A stretch of DNA of 64,000 nt from Pseudodesulfovibrio sp. (GTDB taxonomy: Bacteria; Desulfobacterota; Desulfovibrionia; Desulfovibrionales; Desulfovibrionaceae), in assembly GCA_016744135.1 (NCBI GenBank), contig JADGEX010000001.1:1933029-1997028 (forward strand), written 5' to 3'. Under the pieces are notes generated by a model. That model saw only the letters and a program-made list of their open reading frames with translations, ran no database searches and was not told the origin of the DNA. Both the position numbers and the translations under genes were made by a program. Every line of letters begins with the position of its first letter. Within the stretch, counting starts at the first letter, position 1. Positions 27,659 to 36,467 of the stretch are shown one piece after another.

Positions 27659-28435
27659 ATGAAAACAGTCTCGACGTTTTATGTAATGCTCTTCTGCCTA
27701 CTGTTTGTCCCCTTTGCCAGGGCTGAAAAATTGTCGATCGTCACCATGCTCGCACCTCCTCTGGCCTATGAACAAGACGGCAAAGTCGTTGGTGCAATGA
27801 CAGATGTCGTTCGCGAAGGCCTCCGACGTATGGGACTCGAAGCAGACATCACCATCACTCCCTGGAGACGAGCCTTGCACATGACGCAGGAAGGCGAGGC
27901 CGATGCCATTTTTCAGGCAGGAAAAAACGCCGACCGACAACAGTGGTTTCACTATCCCGAAGAACCGCTATACGCGGTAAAAATCATAGCAGTAAAACGA
28001 ACCAATGAATCCATCCTTTTTTTACCTGACCGATATGACTACACACAATATACTCTCGGTATGGTCCGCGGTTATTATTTTGGCCCGCATCTCGAATCTT
28101 TTCTCAAAAAGGCTCGTTTCAAAAAAAAAGAACTGGTTTCCAGCCCTCGATTTAATTTCACCAAGCTTGCTCAAGGCCGCATAGATATGCTCATCACCAA
28201 TATAGACACTGCCCAACAAATCATCAGCGAACCAGACTTTCGACATTCACTTGAAATAATTACCGGGCCAAAGGAAGTGCCCATAGCTCTGGACGAACCG
28301 AAGGCTTATCTTGCCTTTTCCAAAAAAAACATGACAAAAAAAATCGCCGATAAATTTTCCAACACACTCAAAGCAATGAAAAGAGACGGAACGTATGACC
28401 GCATTCTCAGCACATATTATCCGTCACGAAAATGA
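27659..28435 (+). CDS. Periplasmic solute-binding protein (family 3)
   Basis: 258 residues with a signal peptide (cleaved near ARA, residue 22). The mature part fits a type II periplasmic binding protein of the amino-acid/polar family: PPLAYEQDGKVVGAMTDVVRE, TITPWRRALHMTQEGEADAIF (in parts), and a late lobe with GRIDMLITN. No permease or ATPase is adjacent, as in the many orphan proteins of this kind in Desulfovibrio. The ATG at 27659 lacks a clear ribosome site. Ligand unknown. Confidence 0.85.
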   Translation: MKTVSTFYVMLFCLLFVPFARAEKLSIVTMLAPPLAYEQDGKVVGAMTDVVREGLRRMGLEADITITPWRRALHMTQEGEADAIFQAGKNADRQQWFHYPEEPLYAVKIIAVKRTNESILFLPDRYDYTQYTLGMVRGYYFGPHLESFLKKARFKKKELVSSPRFNFTKLAQGRIDMLITNIDTAQQIISEPDFRHSLEIITGPKEVPIALDEPKAYLAFSKKNMTKKIADKFSNTLKAMKRDGTYDRILSTYYPSRK

Positions 28436-28461
28436 AAAATGAAAAAACCGTTCAGACACCC

Positions 28462-28488
28462 TAAAGATAACGCTCCGCCTGCCGATAA
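28462..28488 (+). promoter_or_regulatory. Sigma-28 (FliA) promoter
   Basis: TAAAGATA (28462-28469), an 11-base spacer, and GCCGATAA (28481-28488). This matches the flagellar consensus TAAAGTTT-N11-GCCGATAA at 14 of 16 positions with exact spacing, 47 bases before the next gene. Confidence 0.85.
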
Positions 28489-28535
28489 GGGCTTATGAGA
28501 AGGTCGAACCAGTTTTATAGAAGGAGCGTTTCGTC

Positions 28536-28991
28536 ATGGCTATCGAATCTTTGGCCCAACAAACTTCTACATTTGTGGATTCCTTAAGCATCAAGCCCGC
28601 ACCCTCTGCCGAAAAGACAGCGGATGAAACCAGCATGGAGATAAAAACTCCTGTTCAAGGGGATACCGTGACCATTTCCGAAGAAGCACGCGCTCTGATT
28701 GCTCCGGAAAACTCTGGCGAATCCGGCCAAAGCGAAGATTCTGCTATCGACCAGACAATCAAAATGCTCAAACAACAGATTGAAAAGCTGGAACAAGAGG
28801 TTGAAGAGCTTGAAAACAGCGACCTACCTGAAAAAATGAAACGCACACAAGTACAGCAAAAACAGAACCAGATCATGGAACTACGTGACCAGTTAAACAC
28901 GGCGCTGGAAACCCAAATGAAGGCCGCTGGAGTGGCTGTGGGCGGCGGAACTCGCGCCAATGGCTTCGGCAGCAGCGCTTCCGATTTCTAG
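28536..28991 (+). CDS. FlxA-like coiled-coil protein, probable flagellar regulon
   Basis: 151 residues without signal peptide. A disordered N-terminus with GDTVTISEEARAL is followed by a Gln/Glu-rich coiled coil (about residues 68-130) and a Gly-rich tail. This resembles the FlxA-like family, whose E. coli member is expressed under FliA. A near-perfect sigma-28 promoter precedes it and a terminator follows, so it is a single-gene flagellar-class unit. Function unknown. Confidence 0.8.
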   Translation: MAIESLAQQTSTFVDSLSIKPAPSAEKTADETSMEIKTPVQGDTVTISEEARALIAPENSGESGQSEDSAIDQTIKMLKQQIEKLEQEVEELENSDLPEKMKRTQVQQKQNQIMELRDQLNTALETQMKAAGVAVGGGTRANGFGSSASDF

Positions 28992-29013
28992 ACGAAATTA
29001 CACGATTTTTTAG

Positions 29014-29046
29014 ACGCGGCAGGATACTCCTGTCGCGTTTTTTTTG
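29014..29046 (+). terminator. Terminator of the FlxA-like gene
   Basis: ACGCGGCAGGA pairs with TCCTGTCGCGT (one G-U pair) around a 3-base loop, followed by eight Ts. Confidence 0.88.
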
Positions 29047-29095
29047 GAAGAGGCCAACCGCACTCGTTCATTCACATGAGGAACGATTATACACC

Positions 29096-29123
29096 TTGAC
29101 TGACATTTTAGCGTTCGTATATT
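29096..29123 (+). promoter_or_regulatory. Sigma-70-type promoter for the Asn-rich protein gene
   Basis: TTGACT (29096-29101), 16-base spacer, TATATT (29118-29123). It lies 76 bases before the start codon; the leader contains small inverted repeats. Confidence 0.55.
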
Positions 29124-29199
29124 GTATATATGCCGAAATGCCCCGGTGTGGGCATCAATCAGACCATGGAAGGTCTGCTCGCGGCGGGGAGAGACACCC

Positions 29200-31353
29200 A
29201 TGTCCATGTCGAGTGTAACCGACTTCATCGTAGCCGGACCAGCCGGACAGGTGACAGCCGGGCCAGCAGGCTCATTTCAAGCCGGACCAGCCGGTCAGAT
29301 CGTTACAGGAGAACCGGGCCATGTGCCCATTGACACCACTCCTGCACGCGTGATGATCGACACATCCATGGCCAGAATTCCCTATTCCAGCCCAACCGGG
29401 GGCAGCAATGCCAGTGCCTATGCAGGTGCCGGAGGCACATCGTTTGGCGGCGGCTCCCTCGCAGGAACAAGCAGCACTGGCGGCTCGTTTGGCGGCGGCA
29501 CAGTCGGCGGCGGTTCAAGCGCATCACACATCGGCGGTGGTGGCGGAGGCGGCGGCGGTGCAGTCAACAACACTGGTGCCGCACATATTGGCACAGGCGG
29601 TGGTCCTGGCACAGTCCAGAACAACACCGGCGGCAATTCAGTCGGTCAATCAACCGGCGCAGGAAGCTCAGGCCAAACCGGCGGCTCCAACCCCATCAGT
29701 ATGAACAATACAGGTTCCGGCGGCGTATCCGGTGGAGCCAATGTGCCCATCTCCACAGAGTCGGGCAAGCCTGCCATTTCCCCATCCACTGGCGGCGGCG
29801 GACTTTCAGGTGGAAGCGGAGGAGCACCTGCCCAACCAGCAGGCAGCCCCCCAACAAGCGCAACCGGCAACGTTGCCATCGCACCACAAATGGGTATTCA
29901 GCCCATCTCTCCTGCGGGATCTGTTCCCATGACACCCAAAGTGGGATTTTCCATGCCAAGCCTGTCTGGATTTGTCCCCATCTCACCAGCTGGCACCATC
30001 CCTGCTTCCAAGATGACACAACCGCATGGCATGTATTTCGGGCATACTCAGAATTGGCCCAGCGATGTCATCCATCACACCAAGCACTCAGCACCGTACT
30101 CTCCGCCCAAAACACCCATGGCCCCATGGATTCCCACGGCGGACGGCTATGCTGAACCATACGAATCTCCAAAGTTAAACTTTGCCGACACCAACGGTCC
30201 CGGCAGCAATATCGATATGCGGTCAGAGTATTCCATGAATATCGACCAGACGCAGGACATCCAGCAGTCGCACCTGACCACAAACAATGAATCCGTGGAC
30301 CGTTCCCTGGATCAGTCCATGAACTCGTCCATCCACCGTAGCGACCAATATCTCACCGAAAACAACGTGGATAATTCCGTCTCGCGCAATCAGGATATGA
30401 GCACCGAAGAAAATCATCAATTGACCCAGCAGATCAGCCAGGTAACCAATCAGGAAAATATCACCGACAATGAAACCAACATTGTCAGTCAGCAGGACAA
30501 CTCCAAGACGATCAACAACTCCGAGAACCAACAAATCACCAACGAATCTGAAAACGTGAATGTCAAAAACGTGGACGCCAGTCAGACCACCAATGAGGAC
30601 AGATCAACAGACCGTACCGAAGTGGACAATTCATCCGTTAGTTTCGTCAACGATCAAGATCTGACACTGGAGAATGACAACTCAGTCACACGAAATGAGG
30701 ACCATTCAACCACAGTACAAAACAATGCTGAGTACACCCAGCAACAGGTAGACAACTCACAGACGAATTATAGCACCGACAATGATGTCAGCTTCACGGA
30801 AAATCGTAACTTCGAACAGAACATCAACGATACCCATATCAATGAGACTGACAATTCACGTCAGGTAGAACAATCCACGGTGTTCAACTTCACGAAGCAG
30901 GACAATTCCGTGGAAAACCACATTAACAACAACGACACCATTCTCAACGAACACAATGAAATGTCGTTTTCCTACAACCTCAGCTCAGAAAACAATTTCG
31001 ACCAGTCGCGAAACATCGATCAATCCACCAACTATACTTTCGTGGATCAAAACAATGCCAAGACCACATATGTGGACGACAGCGACACCAATGTCGTGGA
31101 GAACCACAACCTGACCATGGCTTTTCCCGAAACACACGTTGTGGAAAACGACAACTCCACCTCTCTTTCGGTGAACAACAACTTCAATAGGGTAGTGGAA
31201 GACAACTCCGTCACCAACATCGTGGACGCCCGTGAAATGCATATCGTGACGAATGAAGCGCCCACATACGTGTTTGACAACTCATCCCAGATCAACATGA
31301 ATTTCGCAGCCCCTGAACGAATCGGCGGAGATATCGTAGCCGGTGCGGCATAG
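29200..31353 (+). CDS. Large Gly-rich / Asn-rich low-complexity protein, possible fibre or surface protein
   Basis: 717 residues, no signal peptide. The first 50 residues repeat a GPAG-centred unit (IVAGPAGQ, TAGPAGSF, QAGPAGQI). Residues 70-250 are Gly/Ser-rich. Residues 330-690 are an unusual run of Asn, Asp, Gln, Ser and Thr with short valine or isoleucine spacers (DNSV, NNxT patterns recurring every 9-12 residues), suggesting a repetitive beta structure. The C-terminus returns to IVAGAA, echoing the start. It faces the terminase gene tail-to-tail across a terminator. A phage-type fibre or a self-assembling surface protein is possible; I recognise no family. Confidence 0.8.
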   Translation: MSMSSVTDFIVAGPAGQVTAGPAGSFQAGPAGQIVTGEPGHVPIDTTPARVMIDTSMARIPYSSPTGGSNASAYAGAGGTSFGGGSLAGTSSTGGSFGGGTVGGGSSASHIGGGGGGGGGAVNNTGAAHIGTGGGPGTVQNNTGGNSVGQSTGAGSSGQTGGSNPISMNNTGSGGVSGGANVPISTESGKPAISPSTGGGGLSGGSGGAPAQPAGSPPTSATGNVAIAPQMGIQPISPAGSVPMTPKVGFSMPSLSGFVPISPAGTIPASKMTQPHGMYFGHTQNWPSDVIHHTKHSAPYSPPKTPMAPWIPTADGYAEPYESPKLNFADTNGPGSNIDMRSEYSMNIDQTQDIQQSHLTTNNESVDRSLDQSMNSSIHRSDQYLTENNVDNSVSRNQDMSTEENHQLTQQISQVTNQENITDNETNIVSQQDNSKTINNSENQQITNESENVNVKNVDASQTTNEDRSTDRTEVDNSSVSFVNDQDLTLENDNSVTRNEDHSTTVQNNAEYTQQQVDNSQTNYSTDNDVSFTENRNFEQNINDTHINETDNSRQVEQSTVFNFTKQDNSVENHINNNDTILNEHNEMSFSYNLSSENNFDQSRNIDQSTNYTFVDQNNAKTTYVDDSDTNVVENHNLTMAFPETHVVENDNSTSLSVNNNFNRVVEDNSVTNIVDAREMHIVTNEAPTYVFDNSSQINMNFAAPERIGGDIVAGAA

Positions 31354-31374
31354 TTCCAAACAACATCACAAACG

Positions 31375-31416
31375 AAGGAAGACGCACATTCATTAATGTT
31401 CGTCTTCCTTGATTTT
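31375..31416. terminator. Bidirectional terminator after the Asn-rich gene
   Basis: AAGGAAGACG (31375-31384) pairs with CGTCTTCCTT (31401-31410), with ACATT/AATGT pairing inside, then GATTTTC. Confidence 0.75.
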
Positions 31417-31432
31417 CTCGGCAACCAGAAGA

Positions 31433-31795
31433 TCAATCAACACGAAGCGTTGCCATTTGAATCGTGTGCATTTCAGTAAATCCAAACAACCCGGCAAACT
31501 TGAAAAGTCGAGGATCAAATTGCCCTCGGTCATCGGCACGAATACCCATGACCTGACTCTTTCCAAGCCGTCGGGCCTCTTCCTTCAACCATTCAACGTC
31601 CTCTTCAAGATTTTCCCTGACATCTCTTCCCCACCGAACAAGGGTCACATGCAACTCAAGCATATTATCGTGTTCAGCAATTGCCGAATAGCCATAAACT
31701 TTTGTTGCGTTATGCAATTCCAACCACTGATACTTCCCCGTTTCCGGGAAATTAGATAATTCCTCCGGTCGATGTTCCAACTTACGAACGGCCAT
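31433..31795 (-). CDS. Small phage-type protein downstream of terminase (GNAT-like)
   Basis: 120 residues starting at the ATG at 31795, which overlaps the terminase stop by 14 bases. The C-terminal half (EEARRLGKSQVMGIRADD, then FKFAGLFGFTEMHTIQMATL) resembles the last strands of GNAT folds found in small virion or morphogenesis proteins of short-tailed phages. The canonical acetyl-CoA loop is not evident, so enzymatic activity is doubtful. The overlap shows that it is translated with terL. Confidence 0.7.
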   Translation of the reverse strand: MAVRKLEHRPEELSNFPETGKYQWLELHNATKVYGYSAIAEHDNMLELHVTLVRWGRDVRENLEEDVEWLKEEARRLGKSQVMGIRADDRGQFDPRLFKFAGLFGFTEMHTIQMATLRVD

Positions 31796-33068
31796 GGGAC
31801 CTCCCGAATGGATTATAGTCGTTGGATGTTTTCGATGCTCTATGGCCCGACTCGGGTTGACGAAATCCCACGGCAAAATAACGGAATCCATCCACGGCAT
31901 GGCTGGTCCAATCATGCACTGGTCGGGTGGAAAAATTCGCGGTTCTGTCGTTGAAGGATCGACGGTAATGTCGAAGAGCCTCGATGCCCAACGCACATTT
32001 TTTTTCATCGAACCAACAACTCGGCAGGATGGTGCGTACGGCATTGATCCCGTCCTGCACCGGGATATTCGGGGCGATATCAAACCGGATTCCAAGAGAA
32101 CGAGACACTTCAAGCCGGGACTTACCTGTCCCCAATTCACGCACCCGGATATCATGAGGCGCAATGTGCATGCCGTATTTGTACCCTTTCTGGTCCAACA
32201 CCTTGGCGTAATGATCCAGCCCTTCGCCATTAGCCTCGTAATAGTCGATGACAGCATACGTGCCGCCAGGTTTGGCCTGAATAAACCAGATGGATGTTGA
32301 ATCGGACATGCCGAGGTCCCAGGCCGTATGCACGGGCATGGACGGATCTTGCAGCACAGAGGTCACACGGCCATCTCTGTCCGCATCACTCATAAGCTGA
32401 CCAAAGTACGCCCCACGAATGGCTGCCGTAAAAGAACATTCAAATTCCTGCTCATATTCCTCGGGCGACATTTCTCGCCCACTGGCGGACAATTCATCCG
32501 GGTGAATAATCCCGGTCTCGGAAGCACGATACATGGCCGTAAACCAATCCGGATCAAGCTTGGCTTTTTCCCATATCTCATACAGAGCATTTTTGCCGCG
32601 CGGAGTGCCTATGAACAAGGCCCATCCCTTGCGGTCAGACAAAGCAGGCCGGATAACCTCGGTCCAAACCCGATGGGGCATCTGCGCCACTTCGTCAAAA
32701 ACCACACCGTCCAGATACATGCCGCGCAGACTATCGGGATTATTAGCGCCAAAAAGCCGAATACGTGAGCCATTTTCAAAATCCGCACGCAATTCGGTTT
32801 CATTGAACTTCACGGTGCAATTATCCAACCCCAACCCGCAATATCGTTTGAGTTCATCCCAAACCACGGTTTTTGCCTGCCTATAAAGTGGGGCGATATA
32901 AGCTCCGCGCCAATCGGTCCGGTCAGTTTTTCTGGCAGCACGAATAAGCTGATTGACCGACAACACGGTCTTGCCGAACCTACGATGGCAGACCAGAACC
33001 GAAAACCGGGCCAATGAGGCCTCGATCTTTGCCTGATGCTCTCGTGGTGTATACATATCTTGTGTCAT
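31782..33068 (-). CDS. Phage terminase large subunit
   Basis: 428 residues, apparently complete. The ATPase domain has a Walker A variant CHRRFGKT (Lys33) and Walker B VVFDEVAQ; the nuclease domain has AWDLGMSDSTS with the first metal-binding Asp and a late HAVDGFRYF Asp. It packages DNA into phage heads. No portal, capsid or small terminase lies beside it; its upstream neighbour is a divergent bacterial TPR lipoprotein only 46 bases away. All catalytic residues I can check are retained, arguing against a decaying remnant. Confidence 0.9.
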   Translation of the reverse strand: MTQDMYTPREHQAKIEASLARFSVLVCHRRFGKTVLSVNQLIRAARKTDRTDWRGAYIAPLYRQAKTVVWDELKRYCGLGLDNCTVKFNETELRADFENGSRIRLFGANNPDSLRGMYLDGVVFDEVAQMPHRVWTEVIRPALSDRKGWALFIGTPRGKNALYEIWEKAKLDPDWFTAMYRASETGIIHPDELSASGREMSPEEYEQEFECSFTAAIRGAYFGQLMSDADRDGRVTSVLQDPSMPVHTAWDLGMSDSTSIWFIQAKPGGTYAVIDYYEANGEGLDHYAKVLDQKGYKYGMHIAPHDIRVRELGTGKSRLEVSRSLGIRFDIAPNIPVQDGINAVRTILPSCWFDEKKCALGIEALRHYRRSFNDRTANFSTRPVHDWTSHAVDGFRYFAVGFRQPESGHRASKTSNDYNPFGRSHGRS

Positions 33069-33114
33069 TCTTCATTTTCCTTATGTTGACGGACGGTTCA
33101 CCGAAAGGTATCTT

Positions 33115-34035
33115 ATGGTAATGCGTTGTCCCGTCCTGATATTCTTTTTTCTCGTCGCCATATTGGCCGGTTGTGCAAACAATCGACCGACTCCGCCCCC
33201 TTTGACCTCCCAGGAAATAAACCTTCAGGAACATCAGGCAGAAGCCGCCGACGCCCTGAGTCAGGCCATGCAATTGATGCATGACGGCCAATTCCTGGAT
33301 GCCAATGCGGCTCTCGATTCCCTGAACCGAGCTTTGGAGCTTGATCCATCCTTGGCGGGAGCACGGTATTACAGATCGTCATTGCTTTTCGAAATGCATC
33401 AGTACGACGAAGCGTTGGCAGATGCGAACATACTGCTGGAAGCCAAACCCAATCACACTAAAGGGCATTACACCCGAGGCTTCATCCTCTTCCAACTCGG
33501 AGATCTCAGCAATGCCGCCAGAGATTTCACGCAAGTCATCAGCACAGACCCCACGATTGCCGAAGCATATGTCCGACGTGGGTTTTGTTATGATGGATTG
33601 GGACGCACGGACGAAGCCATTGACGATTACACACACGCACTAGCACTGGACCCCGCTCATCTAGACGCCAACTACCGGCGGGGCATGGCCTACATGACTC
33701 TTGGACAGTACGAGCCAGCCCTCCGCGACCTGAGTCAGGCGTTCATTCTGGATTCTGAAAACAGCCAGATCATCATGGCTCGCGCACAAGCGGCCATAAA
33801 ACTTGGACAATTCGACACTGCAGCCACCGCTCTCAAACGAGCTGTTGCTCTTGACCCTCACAGGAGCACACTTCAAGCTCTGTTGGCCGAGGCGCTGGCC
33901 GGAAGCAACGATATTCCCGGAGCCATCAAATCCATACACCGAGCCATCAGCCTTGCTGACGCCACTGGCGACAAAGCCATGGCCCGACTGTACCGGCAGC
34001 AACTCGAAAGCTATCTGGGGAAACCCACTCCCTGA
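33115..34035 (+). CDS. TPR-repeat lipoprotein
   Basis: 306 residues. Signal peptide with lipobox ILAGC (Cys20 from the ATG at 33115), a short linker, then about six to seven tetratricopeptide repeats (for example AYVRRGFCYDGLGRTDEAID, ANYRRGMAYMTLGQYEPALR). Outer-membrane or periplasmic scaffold for protein contacts is expected. It lies between the divergent terminase gene and the convergent holin pair, with no obvious operon. Partner unknown. Confidence 0.88.
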   Translation: MVMRCPVLIFFFLVAILAGCANNRPTPPPLTSQEINLQEHQAEAADALSQAMQLMHDGQFLDANAALDSLNRALELDPSLAGARYYRSSLLFEMHQYDEALADANILLEAKPNHTKGHYTRGFILFQLGDLSNAARDFTQVISTDPTIAEAYVRRGFCYDGLGRTDEAIDDYTHALALDPAHLDANYRRGMAYMTLGQYEPALRDLSQAFILDSENSQIIMARAQAAIKLGQFDTAATALKRAVALDPHRSTLQALLAEALAGSNDIPGAIKSIHRAISLADATGDKAMARLYRQQLESYLGKPTP

Positions 34036-34040
34036 CGATC

Positions 34041-34253
34041 TCATTGCACGACCTCAAGCAGCACTCTGGCTCCCAAAACAGCCACCGTAGCCATACAACC
34101 CCAGACAACACGCTCCAAAGACCGTATTTTCACCTGATTGCCTGCACACCGACGCGACTCATTGATCTCACGAATATCTTCCTGAATCGTTTTAACCCGC
34201 TCATCAATACGAACGAGCAAATCTTGTAAATCCTGTCGTTCCAGTGCGGTCAT
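34041..34253 (-). CDS. Small coiled-coil membrane protein (XhlA/holin-like)
   Basis: 70 residues: an N-terminal charged helix that looks coiled-coil (LVRIDERVKTIQEDIREI) and a C-terminal transmembrane segment (about 48-66). The layout fits XhlA-like lysis accessory proteins. Its ATG overlaps the TGA of the preceding holin by four bases (ATGA), so the two are coupled. Confidence 0.65.
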   Translation of the reverse strand: MTALERQDLQDLLVRIDERVKTIQEDIREINESRRCAGNQVKIRSLERVVWGCMATVAVLGARVLLEVVQ

Positions 34254-34657
34254 TTCACGCCTCCCCAAGCATCCTTGATACCGCGAACGGCACCGGGCAG
34301 AAAATCACCGATTTTCTTGACGCCAAGCACGGCAGCCACAATCCAGAACGTAACCTGCAAAAACCAATCTGGCAGATTTTCCCAAGAGTGGATGACTTCT
34401 CCGGCTCCTTCAGGGTCAATCCCCGACCAGATGAAAAATCCTATCCAAGCGAAAAAAAGGACATCGTCCTTCCAACCTGCGTTCTCCAACTGTTTCATTT
34501 CCCATTCATGGTTAAATTCCCGATCACTCCGAGCCAGCCGCATGCGGTTTTCCATAACAGCTTTCTTCAAATCCTCTTTTCGTTTGAGGTGACCGGATAC
34601 GCCGTCCACAACCATGGACAACAATCCTGCCACCGCACCAATGAGCGGTATCGCCAT
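34250..34657 (-). CDS. 3-TM holin (GTA/phage-type)
   Basis: 135 residues. The layout is an N-terminal hydrophobic segment (about 3-18), a long charged helix (KRKEDLKKAVMENRMRLARS), then NAGWKDDVLFFAWIGFF and a last hydrophobic pair ending in VAAVLGVKK. This matches what I know of the three-TM holin family (PF11351) first described from the Rhodobacter gene transfer agent and common in phages. Start at 34657 with TTGGAG upstream. Holins permeabilise the inner membrane at the time of release. Only a small accessory gene accompanies it. Confidence 0.7.
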   Translation of the reverse strand: MAIPLIGAVAGLLSMVVDGVSGHLKRKEDLKKAVMENRMRLARSDREFNHEWEMKQLENAGWKDDVLFFAWIGFFIWSGIDPEGAGEVIHSWENLPDWFLQVTFWIVAAVLGVKKIGDFLPGAVRGIKDAWGGVK

Positions 34658-34973
34658 TTCGCAATTCTCCAATTTCTAGAGGGTGAAACTCATCGCCCCC
34701 GGATTCGAGAAACAGCATACCCCCGCTTTTAGGAAAACCATGAGAATGTGAATGATTGCATACTAAAATCATTTGATAGGTATAAAAAATCAGCTTGACA
34801 GGATACGCACCTGACTGACGAAACCGCTTCACAGCAAAAGAACACACACGGCAACGAGCCGCCTTGCCACTTCACGATGGGGCTAGCCAAAACCAGCCGT
34901 TGTCTGTATGGAATAGTTAAGGAATATCGAATGCAACCGGTTCACGCAGGCCGGAAATCAAGGAGGAACCCAT
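34658..34973. other. Intergenic region between holin and CBS-domain genes
   Basis: No gene seen in these 316 bases. It must hold divergent promoters for the holin pair (minus) and the CBS gene (plus). An inverted repeat, AATGATT (34751-34757) and AATCATT (34767-34773), is noted in the AT-rich part. The GC-richer stretch 34850-34960 can fold but I recognise no riboswitch. Confidence 0.5.
34751..34773. promoter_or_regulatory. 23-bp inverted repeat upstream of the holin
   Basis: Seven-base arms AATGATT/AATCATT separated by nine bases, about 95 bases before the holin start. Its size equals that of the palindrome next to the S24 repressor, but the arm sequences differ. Possible operator. Confidence 0.35.
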
Positions 34974-35648
34974 ATGCTCGTAGCCAACTGGATGACCAAG
35001 GATGTCAAGACCATCTCCCCGGACCGTTCCATGATGAAGGCCTCCAAAGTCATGAAAGACAAATCCATCAGCCGCGTGCCTGTGGTTGATGAAGAGGGTA
35101 AAATTGTCGGTATCATTTCTGACCGAGATATCAAGGATGCCTCGCCCTCCAAGGCCACGACTCTGGACATGCACGAACTGTATTACCTGCTCTCCGAGAT
35201 CAAGATTCAAGATATCATGACCAAAAAGCCGATGACTATCAGATCCGACGAAACAGTTGAAAAAGCGGCTGTTCTCATGCTGGAAGGCAACTTCGGAGGT
35301 CTACCCGTCATCGATGAAAACGACAAGGTCGTGGGTATTATCACTGATACCGATATCTTCAAGGTACTGGTGGAAATTTCCGGAGTCTACGAAGGCGGCT
35401 CACAAGTTTGTCTTCAGGTTTCCACCGAAGCAGGAAGTCTGGCTCCGGTTCTCGATTACCTCAAAGCAAACAACGCCCGGATCATGAACATCATGACACG
35501 CAATGTTTCAGAAAGCGAAAGTATCAAGGACGTCTATATCCGCATTCGCGAAATGGAAAAGCCCGAATTCAAGCGCCTCCAACAAGGTATGGCAGAAAAA
35601 TTTCAGGTTCAGTACTGGGCTAAAGATCCGGTCCACACCGTCCTGTAA
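34974..35648 (+). CDS. CBS-domain pair with C-terminal ACT-like domain (AcuB family)
   Basis: 224 residues: two CBS motifs (VANWMTKDVKTISPD to GIISDRDIKD; IQDIMTKKPMTIRSD to GIITDTDIFKV), then an ACT-like region (about 140-215). CBS pairs bind adenine nucleotides and act as energy sensors; the partner is unknown. AAGGAGG precedes the ATG. A paralogue of the same layout lies at 52559-53236 on the other strand. Confidence 0.9.
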   Translation: MLVANWMTKDVKTISPDRSMMKASKVMKDKSISRVPVVDEEGKIVGIISDRDIKDASPSKATTLDMHELYYLLSEIKIQDIMTKKPMTIRSDETVEKAAVLMLEGNFGGLPVIDENDKVVGIITDTDIFKVLVEISGVYEGGSQVCLQVSTEAGSLAPVLDYLKANNARIMNIMTRNVSESESIKDVYIRIREMEKPEFKRLQQGMAEKFQVQYWAKDPVHTVL

Positions 35649-36015
35649 CCCCATCCACGCAATCACTCTGAGGCCGGACTTGTTCCGGCCTTTTTTTATG
35701 ACATACTGCCCCTTGAAGTGACACGTACTAGACACTCTATGCCTGCATTTGTTCGTATTTAAAAAACTTTGCCAAATATGGATTCACCCAAACAGACGCC
35801 CTTGTCCTTTGATACTTTACGATAAGTTAACTTTTTATAATATTTCGAAAACAATAAGAATTACGATGACGATTACAAGATTAAATAATGATATCACAAT
35901 CCGAAACATTCTCAACATATCCCCATGACGCACTCTTCTTAAGCAAAACAAACCCTAAAGCAAAACTTGAACTCTGCCGAAAAGAAGAGTGACTAAGAAG
36001 GAGAAAGGAGTGGTC
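35649..36015. other. AT-rich intergenic region
   Basis: Begins with the terminator of the CBS gene. The remaining 310 bases are AT-rich without a convincing gene or RNA; promoter elements for the next gene are presumably here. Confidence 0.5.
35671..35698 (+). terminator. Terminator of the CBS-ACT gene
   Basis: AGGCCGGA/TCCGGCCT stem, five-base loop, then seven Ts. Confidence 0.88.
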
Positions 36016-36402
36016 ATGGGTAGCGTTGTTGCATTGGAAGAATTCCGTCAGACTCTCGAAAAACGGGCGTCGCGTGTTCCTGTAAGAGAACACCCTGAAA
36101 TTCGGGGCGGTGAAATATGGGGACGAGACTACACCGAAGTCGAAGCCATTGTTTTCGGGCTGCTTCTGATTCGGGATATAGTGGCCTACCATCAAGGAGG
36201 CCTGAACACCGAATTCGATCACCTCTGTGTGAATGGGTTGGAAGCCGCGTATAAGGTCAATGACTTTGGACCGGCCAAACTCAAAAAAACCATTAAACCG
36301 ATCAAGGAATGGGTTCTCGATGATATGACCGAGGATAACAAACGGGACATGTCGTGGGCTCTTGTGGTAGCCGACCTCATCGAGAAATCTCCAACCAAGT
36401 AG
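36016..36402 (+). CDS. Conserved-looking protein of unknown function
   Basis: 128 residues, soluble, mixed alpha content, no signal peptide or recognised motif. The ATG at 36016 has AAAGGAG seven bases upstream, and a strong terminator lies 65 bases after the stop, so it is a well-defined single-gene unit. The central EVEAIVFGLLLIRDIVAYHQ helix is the most hydrophobic part. No functional call. Confidence 0.75.
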   Translation: MGSVVALEEFRQTLEKRASRVPVREHPEIRGGEIWGRDYTEVEAIVFGLLLIRDIVAYHQGGLNTEFDHLCVNGLEAAYKVNDFGPAKLKKTIKPIKEWVLDDMTEDNKRDMSWALVVADLIEKSPTK

Positions 36403-36467
36403 ATACCGATAAGTGATGATTCTTTTTTTATTTGAAATAATTCACTTTACAAATTACCGACACTCAT

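Noticed and set aside
34850..34970. Possible riboswitch before the CBS-ACT gene
   Set aside because: The stretch can fold, but I could not match it to the conserved cores of c-di-GMP, cobalamin, glycine or fluoride riboswitches.
36403..36420. CCGATAAG resembling a sigma-28 -10 element
   Set aside because: No TAAA-type -35 element at the required distance, and no gene starts nearby downstream before a terminator.
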